Source: SAR202 cluster bacterium bin16
GTDB lineage: Bacteria > Chloroflexota > Dehalococcoidia > Lucifugimonadales > Australimonadaceae
Direction of reading: 5' to 3'
NCBI GenBank assembly: GCA_002238425.1
Contig: MPMJ01000016.1
Span: forward strand, 1-63,008
Length of the DNA: 63,008 nt
A program made the translations under genes and the position numbers. Below the pieces are notes generated by a model. The model was not told where the DNA came from. It worked only from the letters and a program-made list of their open reading frames with translations, and made no database searches. This document shows, piece after piece, positions 34,291 to 45,208 of this stretch (position 1 is its first letter; each line of letters begins with the position of its first letter).

Positions 34291-35757
34291 ATGTTCCGAA
34301 GTCTCGTATCACGCTTCCTCAAGAAGCCTCCGGCACCTCCGGCGAGTGAACCATCCCCGCAGTCAGCGGGCACGTTCTCCGCGGACGCTGGCGGTGCTCG
34401 CAGGTCTCGAAGGCGCAGGCAGCCGAAGGCGGCGGACACGCCCGAGCAGCGCCCAGCTGCACGGCAGCCTCAGCGCGCCGCTGCGCTCGCCGAGCCCCCA
34501 TCCGATGCCACATCAGACAAGCCCCGCCGCCGCCGTGGCGGCAGAGGACGACGCGCTGAAGAAGGCGCTGCCGCGCCGGAACGCAGGCGCGAGCCCGCTC
34601 CTGCACCGCAAGAGCCGTCGGCTCGCGACCTGCCGTTCGGCCCTGTGCTCGTCTCCGCGCCGATCAAGCGCGCGCTGGACGAGATGCGCTACGAGTCGCC
34701 CACGCCCATCCAGGAGCTCGTCATCGAGCCGCTGTTGAACGGCGAGGACGTCGTGGGGCAGGCGCAGACCGGCACCGGCAAGACCGCCGGGTTCGGTATC
34801 CCCATCGCTGAACTGGTGGATGCGCGCGAGCCGTTCGTGCAGGCGATCGTCCTCGTGCCGACGCGCGAACTGGCGCGGCAGGTCACGGACGAAGTCACTG
34901 AGATCTGCCGGTACCGCGGCACGATGGTCGTGCCCGTCTACGGCGGAGCGCGCCTCGGCCCGCAGATAACGGCCCTGCAGGACGGCGCGCAGGTGGTTGT
35001 CGGGACGCCCGGACGCGTGATCGACCTGCTCGACCGCGGGGTGCTCCGCCTGGACCGTGCGCGGATGGTGGTGCTGGACGAGGCCGACCAGATGCTGGAC
35101 ATCGGCTTCCTGCCGGACGTTCGCCGTATCCTGCGCTCCACGCCGCGGTCGCGGCAGACGGCGCTCTTCACCGCGACCATCCCGACCATGATCAAGCGGC
35201 TCATCTACTCCTATCTCAAGGAACCGCAGACGTTCCGTGTCGGCTTGGAGTCGGAGCCCGTGGAACAGGTGACCCAGCGCTACTGTGAGGTCGCCAGCCG
35301 CGACAAGCTCACCGCGCTCCTGAACGTGCTCGACGAGGAAGAGCAGACGCTCGTGTTCCGCCGCACGCAGGGCGACGTCGACTGGCTCGTGCGGACGCTC
35401 GAGCGGCGCAAGGTGAAGGCTGCCGCCATCCACGGCGGGCTGCCGCAGGGCGAGCGCAACGCTGTCATGCAGCAGTTCCGCAGCGGCGCGCTAAGACTGC
35501 TCGTCTCCACCAACCTCACCTCTCGCGGCATCGACGTGCCCAGCGTCGAGAACGTCATCAACTACGACATCCCAGAGACCGTCGAGGAGTACGTGCACCG
35601 CATCGGGCGCACGGCGCGGATGGGACGCGAGGGCACCGCTCTTACATTCGTAAGCGAATGGGACCTGGACTTCTTCGACGCCATCAAGGCGCACGTGGGC
35701 GACGACCTCCAACCGCTCGAACTGGGGCTGTACAAGCACCAGGAAGCGAGCGCGTAG
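34291..35757 (+). CDS. DEAD-box RNA helicase
   Basis: A 488-residue helicase. The first 110 residues are a basic, Arg/Pro-rich disordered tail (SRRRRQPKAAD, DKPRRRRGGRGRR). The core then carries the Q motif (FGPVLVSAPIKRALDEM ... SPTPIQ), motif I AQTGTGKT, Ia PTRELARQV, II VLDEADQML, III as TAT (in place of SAT), and IV-VI with STNLTSRGIDVP and HRIGRTARMGR. RhlE/CshA-like enzymes remodel RNA in ribosome assembly or decay. Start choice: the ATG at 34291 fits the extended -10 at 34275-34280; in-frame ATGs at 34279 and 34225 would lie in or before the promoter. Confidence 0.85.
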   Translation: MFRSLVSRFLKKPPAPPASEPSPQSAGTFSADAGGARRSRRRRQPKAADTPEQRPAARQPQRAAALAEPPSDATSDKPRRRRGGRGRRAEEGAAAPERRREPAPAPQEPSARDLPFGPVLVSAPIKRALDEMRYESPTPIQELVIEPLLNGEDVVGQAQTGTGKTAGFGIPIAELVDAREPFVQAIVLVPTRELARQVTDEVTEICRYRGTMVVPVYGGARLGPQITALQDGAQVVVGTPGRVIDLLDRGVLRLDRARMVVLDEADQMLDIGFLPDVRRILRSTPRSRQTALFTATIPTMIKRLIYSYLKEPQTFRVGLESEPVEQVTQRYCEVASRDKLTALLNVLDEEEQTLVFRRTQGDVDWLVRTLERRKVKAAAIHGGLPQGERNAVMQQFRSGALRLLVSTNLTSRGIDVPSVENVINYDIPETVEEYVHRIGRTARMGREGTALTFVSEWDLDFFDAIKAHVGDDLQPLELGLYKHQEASA

Positions 35758-35766
35758 GCGGGTCTG

Positions 35767-37473
35767 ATGCGCGCGACTGACTTCCTCTCACGCACCTTAA
35801 GACAGGACCCCAGCGAGGCGGAGACGGTGAGCCACCGGCTCATGCTCCGCGCGGGCATGATGCTGCAGGCCGCTGCTGGTGTTTACTCCTATCTGCCGCT
35901 GGCGCTGCGCTCCATCCAGAAGATCGAACGGATCGTCAGAGAGGAGATGAACGCGGCAGGCGGGCAGGAAGTGCTCATGCCCACGCTGCAGACCCTCGAA
36001 ACGTGGGAGCAGTCGGGGCGTGCCGCCGCGTTCGGCGGCAACCTCTTCCGCCTCTTCGACCGGCGCGAACGCCCGCTGGTGCTCGCGCCGACGCACGAGG
36101 AGGTCGTGACGGCCATCGCGGGAGCGCACGTCGAGTCTTACAGGGACCTGCCGCTCACCATCTACCAGATACAGACGAAGTTCCGTGACGAGCCGCGCCC
36201 CCGCGCAGGGCTGCTCCGCGGGCGTGAGTTCACCATGAAAGACGCCTACTCCTTCGATACCGATCAGGAGGGACTGGACGTCACCTACCAGCGGATGCGC
36301 GTCGCGTACCGCAACATCTTCCGCCGCTGCGGGCTGCCGACGATCGAGGTCGAGGCCGACAGCGGCGCGATCGGCGGCAAGGACTCCCACGAGTTCATCA
36401 TGCCCGCGCCGAGCGGCGAGGACGTCATCCTCTACTGCGAAGAGTCCGGCTATGCCGCAAACGTGGAGCGCGCCACGTCGGTCATCGCCCCTGCCCTGGA
36501 GGACGAGCCGCGCCCGCTGGAACTCGTGGACACGCCCGGCATCACCACCATCGCAGACCTTGCGGTCTATCTCGGCATCGCGGAGTCACAGACGCTCAAG
36601 GCCGTCTTCTACCAGGCGGACGCGGAGACTGTGCTCGTGACGATACGCGGCGACATCGAGGTCAACGAGGTGAAGCTGAAGAACCATCTCCACTGCCTGG
36701 ACCTGCGCCTCGCCAACGCGGAGGAGGTCGCCGCAGCGGGGCTGACGCCGGGCTCGACCTCGCCGATCGGCCTGTCGGGCATCCGGCGCATCGCCGACCA
36801 CTCCATCATGCAGGGCACGAACTTCGCCGCGGGCGCGAACCAGCCGGACAAGCACTACCAGAACGTGAACTACCCGCGCGACTTCCAGATCGACGAGACC
36901 GTGGACATCGCGACCGCCCGCGAGGGCGACGGCAGCCCGGACGGCCAGGGCACGCTCAAGGCCGTGCGCGGCATCGAGGTGGGACACGTCTTCAAGCTCG
37001 GCACGTTCTTCACCACAACACTCGGCGTGGACTATCTGGACGAGAACGGCACACTCAAACCGCCGGTGATGGGGTGCTACGGCATCGGCGTCACGCGGGT
37101 GCTGGCCGCCGCCATCGAGCAGAACCACGACGACAAGGGCATCATCTTCCCCGCGCCAATCGCCCCATTCCAGGCGCACCTCCTCGCGCTCAACGCCTCC
37201 GACCCCGACGTGATCGCCGCCGCTGACGCGCTGTACGAGGAGCTCACCTCGGCAGGCTGCGAGGTGCTGTACGACGACCGCACCGAGTCGGCGGGCGTGA
37301 AGTTCAACGACGCCGACCTCCTCGGCCTGCCCGTTCGCATCGTGGTCAGCCCGCGCAACCTCAAGCAGGGCGTCGTCGAGATCAAGCGCCGCCGTGCGGA
37401 CGAGGCCTCGCAGGTCCCTGCGGACGGGGTCGTTGCAGCGGTGCGTGAATTGCTCGCACTGGACGAACTGTAG
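35767..37473 (+). CDS. proS: Prolyl-tRNA synthetase
   Basis: A 568-residue class II synthetase of the bacterial long form. Motif 1 lies in [24 protein letters not shown], motif 2 includes [27 protein letters not shown], and motif 3 is in [17 protein letters not shown]. Between motifs 2 and 3, about residues 220-400, sits the INS editing domain (YbaK-like) that hydrolyses Ala-tRNA(Pro). The C-terminal anticodon-binding domain contains [26 protein letters not shown]. Starts 9 bases after the helicase stop, so probably co-transcribed. tRNA-Pro is encoded 16 kb further on. Confidence 0.96.
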   Translation: MRATDFLSRTLRQDPSEAETVSHRLMLRAGMMLQAAAGVYSYLPLALRSIQKIERIVREEMNAAGGQEVLMPTLQTLETWEQSGRAAAFGGNLFRLFDRRERPLVLAPTHEEVVTAIAGAHVESYRDLPLTIYQIQTKFRDEPRPRAGLLRGREFTMKDAYSFDTDQEGLDVTYQRMRVAYRNIFRRCGLPTIEVEADSGAIGGKDSHEFIMPAPSGEDVILYCEESGYAANVERATSVIAPALEDEPRPLELVDTPGITTIADLAVYLGIAESQTLKAVFYQADAETVLVTIRGDIEVNEVKLKNHLHCLDLRLANAEEVAAAGLTPGSTSPIGLSGIRRIADHSIMQGTNFAAGANQPDKHYQNVNYPRDFQIDETVDIATAREGDGSPDGQGTLKAVRGIEVGHVFKLGTFFTTTLGVDYLDENGTLKPPVMGCYGIGVTRVLAAAIEQNHDDKGIIFPAPIAPFQAHLLALNASDPDVIAAADALYEELTSAGCEVLYDDRTESAGVKFNDADLLGLPVRIVVSPRNLKQGVVEIKRRRADEASQVPADGVVAAVRELLALDEL

Positions 37474-37505
37474 GCGCTCCACTCTCACCTCGTGTTGCTC
37501 TCTGA

Positions 37506-37534
37506 TTGAGTGCCTCTCTCGCACGCCGTATACT
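37506..37534 (+). promoter_or_regulatory. Sigma70-type promoter of pdxS-pdxT
   Basis: TTGAGT (37506-37511), a 17-base spacer, then TATACT (37529-37534). The start codon is 19 bases downstream behind GGGGAGG. One of the few promoters here with both hexamers. Confidence 0.7.
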
Positions 37535-37552
37535 GATGCGGGGAGGTACGAC

Positions 37553-38461
37553 ATGAGTACCAACGGAACCGACAACGGCAAGGAGACCAGCACGTTCCTG
37601 GTGAAGGCGGGCCTTGCGCAGATGCTCAAGGGCGGCGTCATCATGGACGTGGTGACCGACGAGCAGGCGAAGATAGCCGAGGACGCCGGAGCGTGCTCCG
37701 TGATGGCGCTGGAGCGCGTCCCCGCGGACATCCGAGCGGACGGTGGCGTCGCCCGCATGTCCGACCCCGCGATGATCGAGGCAATCATGCGTGCCGTAAC
37801 CATCCCCGTGATGGCGAAGGTGCGCATCGGCCACTTCATCGAGGCGAAGATACTCGAGGCCATCGGCATCGACTACATCGACGAGTCCGAGGTGTTGACG
37901 CCCGCGGACGAGGAGCACCACGTCTGGAAGCACGACTTCAAGGTGCCGTTCGTCTGCGGTTGCCGCGACCTCGGCGAGGCGCTGCGCCGCATCGGCGAGG
38001 GCGCCGCGATGATCCGCACGAAGGGCGAGGCCGGCACCGGCGACGTGGTCGAGGCTGTCCGTCACATGCGGACGGTGATGAAGCAGATCCGCCGCGTGCA
38101 GCTGATGGGCGACGACGAACTGACCGCGTACGCGAAGGAGATCGGCGCATCGCTCGATCTGTTGCGCGAGACGAAACGTCTGGGCCGACTGCCGGTGGTG
38201 AACTTCGCCGCGGGCGGCGTCGCCACCCCTGCCGACGCCGCGCTGATGATGCACCTCGGTGCGGACGGCGTGTTCGTAGGCTCAGGCATCTTCAAGTCCG
38301 GAGACCCCTCGGAACGGGGCAAGGCCATCGTCAAGGCCGTCACCCACTACGACGATCCCGAGGCAATCGCGGAGGCGTCCAAGGGCCTCGGCGAGCCGAT
38401 GGTCGGCATAAGCGCGCGCTCCCTTGCGCCCGGGCAGGAGCTCGCGACCCGAGGCTGGTAG
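37553..38461 (+). CDS. pdxS: Pyridoxal 5'-phosphate synthase, PdxS subunit
   Basis: A 302-residue TIM-barrel that makes PLP from ribose 5-phosphate, glyceraldehyde 3-phosphate and ammonia supplied by PdxT. Conserved blocks are [34 protein letters not shown]-type [12 protein letters not shown] with the Schiff-base Lys at 89, [35 protein letters not shown] and [17 protein letters not shown]. Start chosen by GGGGAGGTACGAC before the ATG. pdxT follows 18 bases downstream, giving the complete ribose-5-phosphate-dependent B6 pathway. Confidence 0.97.
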   Translation: MSTNGTDNGKETSTFLVKAGLAQMLKGGVIMDVVTDEQAKIAEDAGACSVMALERVPADIRADGGVARMSDPAMIEAIMRAVTIPVMAKVRIGHFIEAKILEAIGIDYIDESEVLTPADEEHHVWKHDFKVPFVCGCRDLGEALRRIGEGAAMIRTKGEAGTGDVVEAVRHMRTVMKQIRRVQLMGDDELTAYAKEIGASLDLLRETKRLGRLPVVNFAAGGVATPADAALMMHLGADGVFVGSGIFKSGDPSERGKAIVKAVTHYDDPEAIAEASKGLGEPMVGISARSLAPGQELATRGW

Positions 38462-38479
38462 GCCGAACTCCACGACGAG

Positions 38480-39076
38480 GTGACCGCAACGGCAACCGTT
38501 GGCGTACTTGCGCTCCAAGGCGATTTCCAGGAGCACTGCGTAGCGCTCCGAGGTCTGGGCGCGTCTGTCGTCGAGGTGCGCAAGGCAGAAGAACTCGACG
38601 CCATAGACGCGCTCATCATCCCCGGCGGGGAGAGCACATCCATGGCGAAGCTCATGGATGCCTACGGGATGCGCGCCCCCCTGCAGGCCTTCCCTCGGGG
38701 AGGGCGTCCGCTCTGGGGCACCTGCGCCGGACTCATTCTGATGGCCTCCCGCCTGGAGGAGGACCGTCCTGAGCCCCTGGGCTTGATGGACGCCACCGTG
38801 CGGCGGAACGGGTTCGGCAGGCAGATCGACTCGTTCGAGACGGAACTGGCCATCACCGGTATCCCCGGTGATCCCGTACACGCCGTGTTCATCCGCGCTC
38901 CGGTCATCGTGGAGACCGGCCCCGGCGTCGAAACTCTCGCCGCGCTTGCGGACGACACCCCCGTCGTCGTACGTCAGGGGAACCTGCTGGCCTCGGCCTT
39001 CCACCCCGAGTTGACCGGGGATGCCCGGATGCACCGCTACTTCCTGGAGATGCTTCCGGTGGGTGTTGTCCCATGA
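38480..39076 (+). CDS. pdxT: Pyridoxal 5'-phosphate synthase, glutaminase subunit PdxT
   Basis: A 198-residue class I glutamine amidotransferase that feeds ammonia to PdxS. Triad: Cys82 in LWGTCAGLILM, His175 and Glu177 in AFHPELTGD. The family motif GVLALQGDFQEH is at the N-terminus, and the substrate loop is IIPGGESTSMAKL. GTG start with GACGAGG just upstream. The next gene begins inside its last codons (ATGA overlap), implying translational coupling. Confidence 0.95.
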   Translation: MTATATVGVLALQGDFQEHCVALRGLGASVVEVRKAEELDAIDALIIPGGESTSMAKLMDAYGMRAPLQAFPRGGRPLWGTCAGLILMASRLEEDRPEPLGLMDATVRRNGFGRQIDSFETELAITGIPGDPVHAVFIRAPVIVETGPGVETLAALADDTPVVVRQGNLLASAFHPELTGDARMHRYFLEMLPVGVVP

Positions 39077-40041
39077 TCCGCCGGTTCCGTATGACCGACG
39101 CGCCTTGTCAACTGCTGCAGGGCCGCCTGAACAGCAGGGACCTCGTGTACACACGGGCGTCGATCGGACGCGGAACCAGGAAGCTCACCAGAGTGGCAGC
39201 GGCCTGCTACAGCATGTCCAACGGCCCCGGCCGCAAGGTGCTCGGCTCATTCGAGAACGGTTGGCTGGAAGCCCTCGTCATAACGCAGACGCGGAAGGCG
39301 GCTACGGTTTGGGAGGTCTCCGGTTGCTTCTCTTCCGCCAAGGGATACTCCCAGTTGGACGAACTGCTACTGGCAGCAGCGTCGGCGGTAGGAGAGTCGG
39401 GCGCGGAGCGCATGTTCCTACGCTGCGCGGCCAAAGGTCCCGCTTGCGGCCCCGCCCAGAGGGCAGGCTTCCATTACGCCTACTCAGAGGAACTGCTCGT
39501 CGGCCGGCTGCGGGCTGCGCAGGGTACGCCGATGCACTTCCGCCCTGTACGCGACGGCGACGCCCACGACGTATTCCGTCTGCAGATGGCCACTGCTCCC
39601 ATCGCCGCCAGGCCCGCCATCGGTTTGACCCTCAGGGAATGGGAAGCATCCAGAGAGCTCTCGCCGGGGAGAACCAGGGAATACGTATGCGATACTGAAC
39701 GCGGGCTCAGCGCGTGGGCACGCCTGGACACCACGAGCGATTCCATCACCGTGGAGGCAACTCTGCACCCTGACCTACCCGGACTTGCACCGATGTTGGT
39801 GGAGGGCATCGCACGAGTTGTGGGCCGCGACTCTCCCGGACTTGCACCGTGGTGAGGGGAGGCCATCCCAGGTGTTGTGGGCCGCGCCTCCCCGCCCCGC
39901 TGGATCGTTCCGATGTACCAGCCATACCTCGCAACCGCGCTCACGGGCCGTGGCTGGCAATCGGACAGCACCTACGAAGTCTCGGTCAAGCCGGTCGCAC
40001 GACAAGTGCACCAGCCGTTCATGACACCAGCACAGGCTTGA
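39073..40041 (+). pseudogene. GNAT-like gene interrupted by an in-frame TGA
   Basis: The frame opens at the ATGA overlap with pdxT and reads 260 residues to a TGA at 39853-39855. The same frame then stays open for 61 more codons to 40039-40041, ten bases before the next gene. The downstream part (PRWIVPMYQPYLATALTGRG, then STYEVSVKPVARQ) looks like normal coding sequence. The TGA is inside the second copy of a 57-base tandem duplication, at the codon that is TTG in the first copy. The upstream part resembles a GNAT acyltransferase (FRPVRDGDAHDVFRLQMATAP) after an N-terminal segment of unknown fold. Whether this is a recent nonsense mutation, a sequencing error or readthrough is open. Confidence 0.6.
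39778..39891 (+). repeat. Tandem 57-base duplication inside the GNAT-like gene
   Basis: Units 39778-39834 and 39835-39891 both begin CCCGGACTTGCACCG and share GTTGTGGGCCGCG. Codon-by-codon they align over 19 codons, so the duplication keeps the reading frame, yet the second unit contains TGA opposite TTG. Confidence 0.75.
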
Positions 40042-40050
40042 GCAGTTCAT

Positions 40051-41679
40051 ATGACGACATCCCCACACACAACACCCGAAGCAACCGACAGGGAACGGCG
40101 GGACCTCTTTGACGTGCTGCCGCCCTCGATCCGCAAAGCGATCGAGGGCCAGCCTGACCCTGAGGACCTGCTCGAAGTCGTGCTCGACCTCGGTCGGCCG
40201 CCGCAGGCCCGGTTCGCTGGCAGAGACATCCACCTGGGCTGCGCCGACGTCTCCCGGGAGGACCTCGACCACGTCACTGCGCGCGTCGGCGATTTCGGCG
40301 ACGACAACCGCGCAGGCATCGAACGCACGCTGCACCGGATATCCGCCATCCGAAACCGACGCGGCGAGGTGATCGGCCTGACGTGCCGCGTGGGGCGTGC
40401 AGTGCACGGGAGCGCCCGCGTCATCGAAGACCTCGCCCTCTCCGGCAAGAGCATCCTCCTTGTCGGAAGGCCTGGCGTCGGCAAAACCACCATCCTGCGG
40501 GAACTCGCCCGTGTGCTGGCAGACGCGAGCAAGCGCGTCATCATCGTCGACACGTCCAACGAGATCGCGGGCGACGGCGACATCCCGCACCCCGCCATCG
40601 GCAAGGCACGCCGGATGCAGGTGGCCACGCCGTCACGTCAGCACTCAGTGATGATCGAGGCTGTGGAGAACCACATGCCGCAGGTCATCATCGTGGACGA
40701 GATGGGCACTGAACTCGAGGCAATCGCCGCGCGGACCATCGCCGAGCGGGGCGTGCAGCTCGTCGCGACAGCACACGGCAATACGCTGGAGAACCTCCTC
40801 GTCAACCCGACGCTCTCAGACCTCGTTGGAGGCGTGCAGACGGTAACACTGGGAGACGAGGAGGCACGCCGCCGCCGCACCCAGAAGACCATCCTCGAAC
40901 GGAAAGCCCCACCCACCTTCGACGTGCTCGTGGAGATACAGAGCTGGAACAGCGTGGCCGTCCACGCGGACGTTGCAAAGACCGTGGATGCGGTACTGCG
41001 CGGCAGGACCGTCACGCCCGAGACGCGGGAACTGGACGAGTCCGGTACGGTACGCAGGAGCTACCAGCGGGCAGCGGCGCCCCCTGAGTTCGAGGTCGCA
41101 CCGTTCATCTATGGGCAGGAAAGAGAGCACCGCTATGGGCAGGAGCGCGACCATCGCCCCCGGAGGTACGAACATATCTCGTACGAGCAGCAGTTCACTC
41201 CCGCCCCTCCTGCGAAACCGGCCACGCGCGTCCATCCCTTCGGTGTCAGCCGTGAACGGCTCCAGCAGTCGGCGGGAGGCGCCGGGCTCGCGGTGAAGGT
41301 GGCAGACAGCCTCAGCGACGCAGACGTGGTGCTGACGACCAAAGCGCACTACCGCCGTCGAGCCAGCGTGCTCGTAGCTGCTGAAGAGCAGGGCGTGCCC
41401 GTGTACGTGCTGCGACGCAACACGCCCGGCCAGATCGTTGGGTTCATCGAGCAGCTCGCAGAGCCGGAAGACGACGGTAGCACGCGTCAGAACGGAGCGG
41501 CAGAGGCAGAGGAGGGCGTGCAGCGCATCCTCGCTGGTGAGGCAAGCACTATCGAGCTGCGCCCGCAGTCCTCGTTCGTGCGGCGCATCCAGCACCGCAT
41601 CGCGGAGCAGGCGCAACTGCGCTCCCACAGCGTGGGGCGTGAGCCCCGGCGGCGCGTCACCATCCGCCGCACGCAGTAG
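40051..41679 (+). CDS. Ycf45/SpoIIIAA-like AAA ATPase with R3H domain
   Basis: A 542-residue P-loop ATPase. Residues 1-120 form the family's N-terminal domain (DLFDVLPPSIRKAIEG). Walker A GRPGVGKT is at 139-146, followed by VIIVDTSNEIAGDGDIPHPAIG, a hallmark of the Ycf45/SpoIIIAA group, and Walker B VIIVDEMGTELEA. After 330 the chain is less ordered, with a YGQEREHRYGQER repeat. The C-terminal FVRRIQHRIAEQAQLRSHSVG matches the R3H single-stranded nucleic-acid-binding motif. The cellular role is not established. It is followed by tmk. Confidence 0.85.
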   Translation: MTTSPHTTPEATDRERRDLFDVLPPSIRKAIEGQPDPEDLLEVVLDLGRPPQARFAGRDIHLGCADVSREDLDHVTARVGDFGDDNRAGIERTLHRISAIRNRRGEVIGLTCRVGRAVHGSARVIEDLALSGKSILLVGRPGVGKTTILRELARVLADASKRVIIVDTSNEIAGDGDIPHPAIGKARRMQVATPSRQHSVMIEAVENHMPQVIIVDEMGTELEAIAARTIAERGVQLVATAHGNTLENLLVNPTLSDLVGGVQTVTLGDEEARRRRTQKTILERKAPPTFDVLVEIQSWNSVAVHADVAKTVDAVLRGRTVTPETRELDESGTVRRSYQRAAAPPEFEVAPFIYGQEREHRYGQERDHRPRRYEHISYEQQFTPAPPAKPATRVHPFGVSRERLQQSAGGAGLAVKVADSLSDADVVLTTKAHYRRRASVLVAAEEQGVPVYVLRRNTPGQIVGFIEQLAEPEDDGSTRQNGAAEAEEGVQRILAGEASTIELRPQSSFVRRIQHRIAEQAQLRSHSVGREPRRRVTIRRTQ

Positions 41680-41690
41680 CAGAGTCCGCG

Positions 41691-41699
41691 TGCTATCAT
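41691..41699 (+). promoter_or_regulatory. Extended -10 promoter of tmk
   Basis: TGC followed by TATCAT (41694-41699), with AGGAG (41711-41715) and GTG (41722) downstream. Confidence 0.45.
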
Positions 41700-41721
41700 C
41701 CGCGTTCCGCAGGAGACTCGT

Positions 41722-42396
41722 GTGAGCGGTTTGTTCATATCGTTCGAGGGTGGCGAAGGCTCCGGCAAGACCACCCAGTCCGACATGCTCGTGGCGCGCC
41801 TCGAAGCCGAGTGCGGCCGCCGCGTCGTGCGCCTGCACGAACCCGGCGGAACGCCGCTGGGGGAGCACATCCGCGGTTGGGTGAAGGACCAGAACGCTCC
41901 CTTGATGCTGCAGGCCGAACTGCTGCTGTTCGCAGCCTCGCGCGCGGAACTCGTACAACGCGTCATACGCCCCGAGCTCAGCCAGGATGCGATCGTCGTC
42001 GCCGACCGCTATGCGGACTCGACGACCGTGTACCAGGGCAACGCCCGTGGACTTCCGCTCGAAGAAGTGACAGCGGCCAACGCCATCGCAACGGGAGGCG
42101 TCTGGCCGCACCTGACGTTCCTGCTCGATATCCCGCCGGACGCCAGTTTGCGCCGCGTCGGCGTCCAGACGTCGTTCGACATGGAGGGGCACATTGTGCC
42201 CATCGCGCGTGCGGAGGACTCCAGCTTCCGGCGCTTCGAGGAGCTCAGTACACCGTTCCACCGGAAAGTGCGCGACGGCTACCTGCAGCTTGCGAAGGCC
42301 GAGCCCGGACGGTGGGTCGTACTCGACGCAAGTCAGCCTATGGAAGCCGTCCACGCGCAGGTGTGGGAGCGGGTGCAGGAGCTGCTGGCGATGTGA
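41722..42396 (+). CDS. tmk: Thymidylate kinase
   Basis: A 224-residue kinase that phosphorylates dTMP to dTDP. P-loop GGEGSGKT at 10-17, the DR motif in VVADRYADSTTVYQG, the LID-type region (RRVGVQTSFDMEGH), and HEPGGTPLG for nucleotide binding. GTG start behind AGGAGACTC. It is the last protein gene before the 16S rRNA promoter. Confidence 0.94.
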   Translation: MSGLFISFEGGEGSGKTTQSDMLVARLEAECGRRVVRLHEPGGTPLGEHIRGWVKDQNAPLMLQAELLLFAASRAELVQRVIRPELSQDAIVVADRYADSTTVYQGNARGLPLEEVTAANAIATGGVWPHLTFLLDIPPDASLRRVGVQTSFDMEGHIVPIARAEDSSFRRFEELSTPFHRKVRDGYLQLAKAEPGRWVVLDASQPMEAVHAQVWERVQELLAM

Positions 42397-42406
42397 GCGA
42401 TCCTGC

Positions 42407-42436
42407 TTGACAGGCGACCCGGCCGTCGTCTAGTCT
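42407..42436 (+). promoter_or_regulatory. 16S rRNA promoter
   Basis: Perfect TTGACA (42407-42412), 18 bases, then TAGTCT (42431-42436). About 130 bases upstream of the mature 5' end, directly after tmk. A near-perfect hairpin follows at 42441-42463. Confidence 0.5.
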
Positions 42437-42466
42437 AGTCAGGTTCCCCCTCGTGGGGAGCCTGTG

Positions 42467-42498
42467 GGCACCTTAACAAGTGAATAGTGGAAGGAAAG
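42467..42498 (+). ncRNA. 16S precursor processing stem, 5' strand
   Basis: Thirty-two bases complementary to 44212-44243, with a 19-base perfect core (GTGAATAGTGGAAGGAAAG) and only three mismatches in the remainder. Pairing loops out the whole 16S sequence and forms the long helix cut by RNase III-type enzymes. Confidence 0.85.
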
Positions 42499-42541
42499 CG
42501 CCGCGTGCCCCTTTGGGGGTACGCACCCTGTCAAGGAAAAA

Positions 42542-42561
42542 CGAGTCTCATCAGAGACTCG
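42542..42561 (+). ncRNA. Leader hairpin just before mature 16S
   Basis: CGAGTCTC and GAGACTCG pair perfectly around ATCA, within the processing-stem loop and directly adjacent to the mature 5' end. Confidence 0.6.
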
Positions 42562-42565
42562 AAAC

Positions 42566-44069
<1,504 letters not shown>

Positions 44070-44211
44070 GGGAGTCCCCTTTATTGGGAACCCCAGGTCG
44101 GTCCGCCGGAGAGACCGGCCCGCGCTGGACGATCGGTAGAGCTTCTGCTCCCTCGTCCCGGCAACGGCGGCCTCGCTCCCCTCCTCGCGAGGGTCCGGCG
44201 GCAACCAAAGT

Positions 44212-44243
44212 CTTTCCTTCCACTATTCACGGGTTAAGGCGCC
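44212..44243 (+). ncRNA. 16S precursor processing stem, 3' strand
   Basis: The reverse complement of 42467-42498 (core CTTTCCTTCCACTATTCAC). It closes the precursor helix 150 bases beyond the mature 3' end and 8 bases before the terminator hairpin. Confidence 0.85.
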
Positions 44244-44250
44244 TAAGAGT

Positions 44251-44280
44251 AGAGAGACCAGCCCCGTGGCTGGTCTCTCT
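44251..44280 (+). terminator. Terminator hairpin of the 16S unit
   Basis: AGAGAGACCAGCC and GGCTGGTCTCTCT pair perfectly over 13 bp with a CCGT loop. It separates the 16S transcript from tRNA-Ile, which has its own promoter. Confidence 0.75.
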
Positions 44281-44293
44281 CATTCTCGGGCGA

Positions 44294-44299
44294 TATACT
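44294..44299 (+). promoter_or_regulatory. tRNA-Ile promoter -10
   Basis: TATACT embedded in a small palindrome (GGGCGA-TATAC-TCGCCC, 44288-44304), 12 bases before the mature tRNA. Confidence 0.5.
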
Positions 44300-44311
44300 C
44301 GCCCAACGCGT

Positions 44312-44388
44312 GGGCCACTAGCTCAGTCGGTTAGAGCGCAGTCCTGATAAGACTGAGGTCCCTGGTTCGATTCCAGGGTGGCCCACCA
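44312..44388 (+). tRNA. tRNA-Ile (GAT)
   Basis: A 77-base tRNA with encoded CCA. Acceptor arm GGGCCAC/GTGGCCC, D arm GCTC/GAGC, anticodon stem CAGTC/GACTG around CTGATAA (anticodon GAT), T arm CCTGG-TTCGATT-CCAGG. It lies downstream of 16S, where many bacteria place tRNA-Ile inside the rRNA spacer, but here a terminator separates them and a decayed recombinase gene abuts its 3' end. Confidence 0.96.
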
Positions 44389-45107
44389 TTTTTGACGGTA
44401 GACAGAACTGAGCCGTTCAGCGCCATGTCCTCGGCGTTCCTGCCAGGTACCCGGCTGTCTTCAGGCATAGGGATGGTGTAGCGCATCAGGGCGTTTCCGG
44501 GCACCACCACGATCTCCTTGGCGAAGGTCTCAATGAAGGACTTGCGCTCGGTCAGTTCGCTCTTCTTCAGGAACTCGCTCATATCCTGGGCGTAGGCCGC
44601 GATGGTTTCCACGTCGTCTAGGTCGGCCCTGCGCTGGGAGAGGATGGCCCTGGCGTCTGCCGCCTCGTCCTCTAGACGCTCCTGCCGGTCCCGGTGCTCC
44701 CTGATGCGGGCTGAAGCGTCGGCCATGTCGATGTCGTCGGCGTTCTCAATGAAGTGCCAGATACGTCCCAGCTTCCGCTTCACATCTTCCAGCTCCTCCT
44801 CGATGGTCTCCAGCCTCTCGCGCTGCTCGGCGGCCACGCCGTCCATCTGCTCGTCCACGACCTTCACCAGGGCGCGGATATTGCCGTCGGTGAGGACGTT
44901 GGATCGAATCTTGCCGACGACCATCTCCTCGAAGTGGCGGGCGTTGAGCCTGGGAGTGTCGCAGGCGTCCTTCCCGTGCTTCATGATGGACTGGCAGACG
45001 TAGTAGGAGAACTTCCCGCTCTTGGCGTCCTGGCCGCTGAGCGCCCTGTTGCACGCCTTGCACACCGTAGCGCAGATGTCTGCGACGGTCTCAGGGTCGG
45101 TCGGCAA
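44331..45107 (-). pseudogene. Large serine recombinase, C-terminal remnant
   Basis: The frame encodes only the distal part of a large serine integrase. It begins inside the zinc ribbon (CKAC ... YYVC ... ACDTPRLNARHFEEMVVGKI) and continues with the long coiled-coil region (EQRERLETIEEELEDVKRKLGRI; DRQERLEDEAADARAILSQRRADL) and the family's end (MRYTIPMP). The ~300-residue N-terminal resolvase and recombinase domains are missing: an in-frame stop (45117-45119) lies just upstream. The last 18 residues are read antisense through tRNA-Ile and end inside the tRNA, as expected when an element has integrated at the tRNA 3' end. No second attachment copy was found. Confidence 0.8.
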
Positions 45108-45208
45108 GCGGCTGCGCTACGTCGATCTAACCGGCCCGCGGCAAACTGCCCAACTGAGGCTGATTTAATGGCCCTGCGAAAACGGCCACGCGGCAGTATC
45201 TGAGCCGA

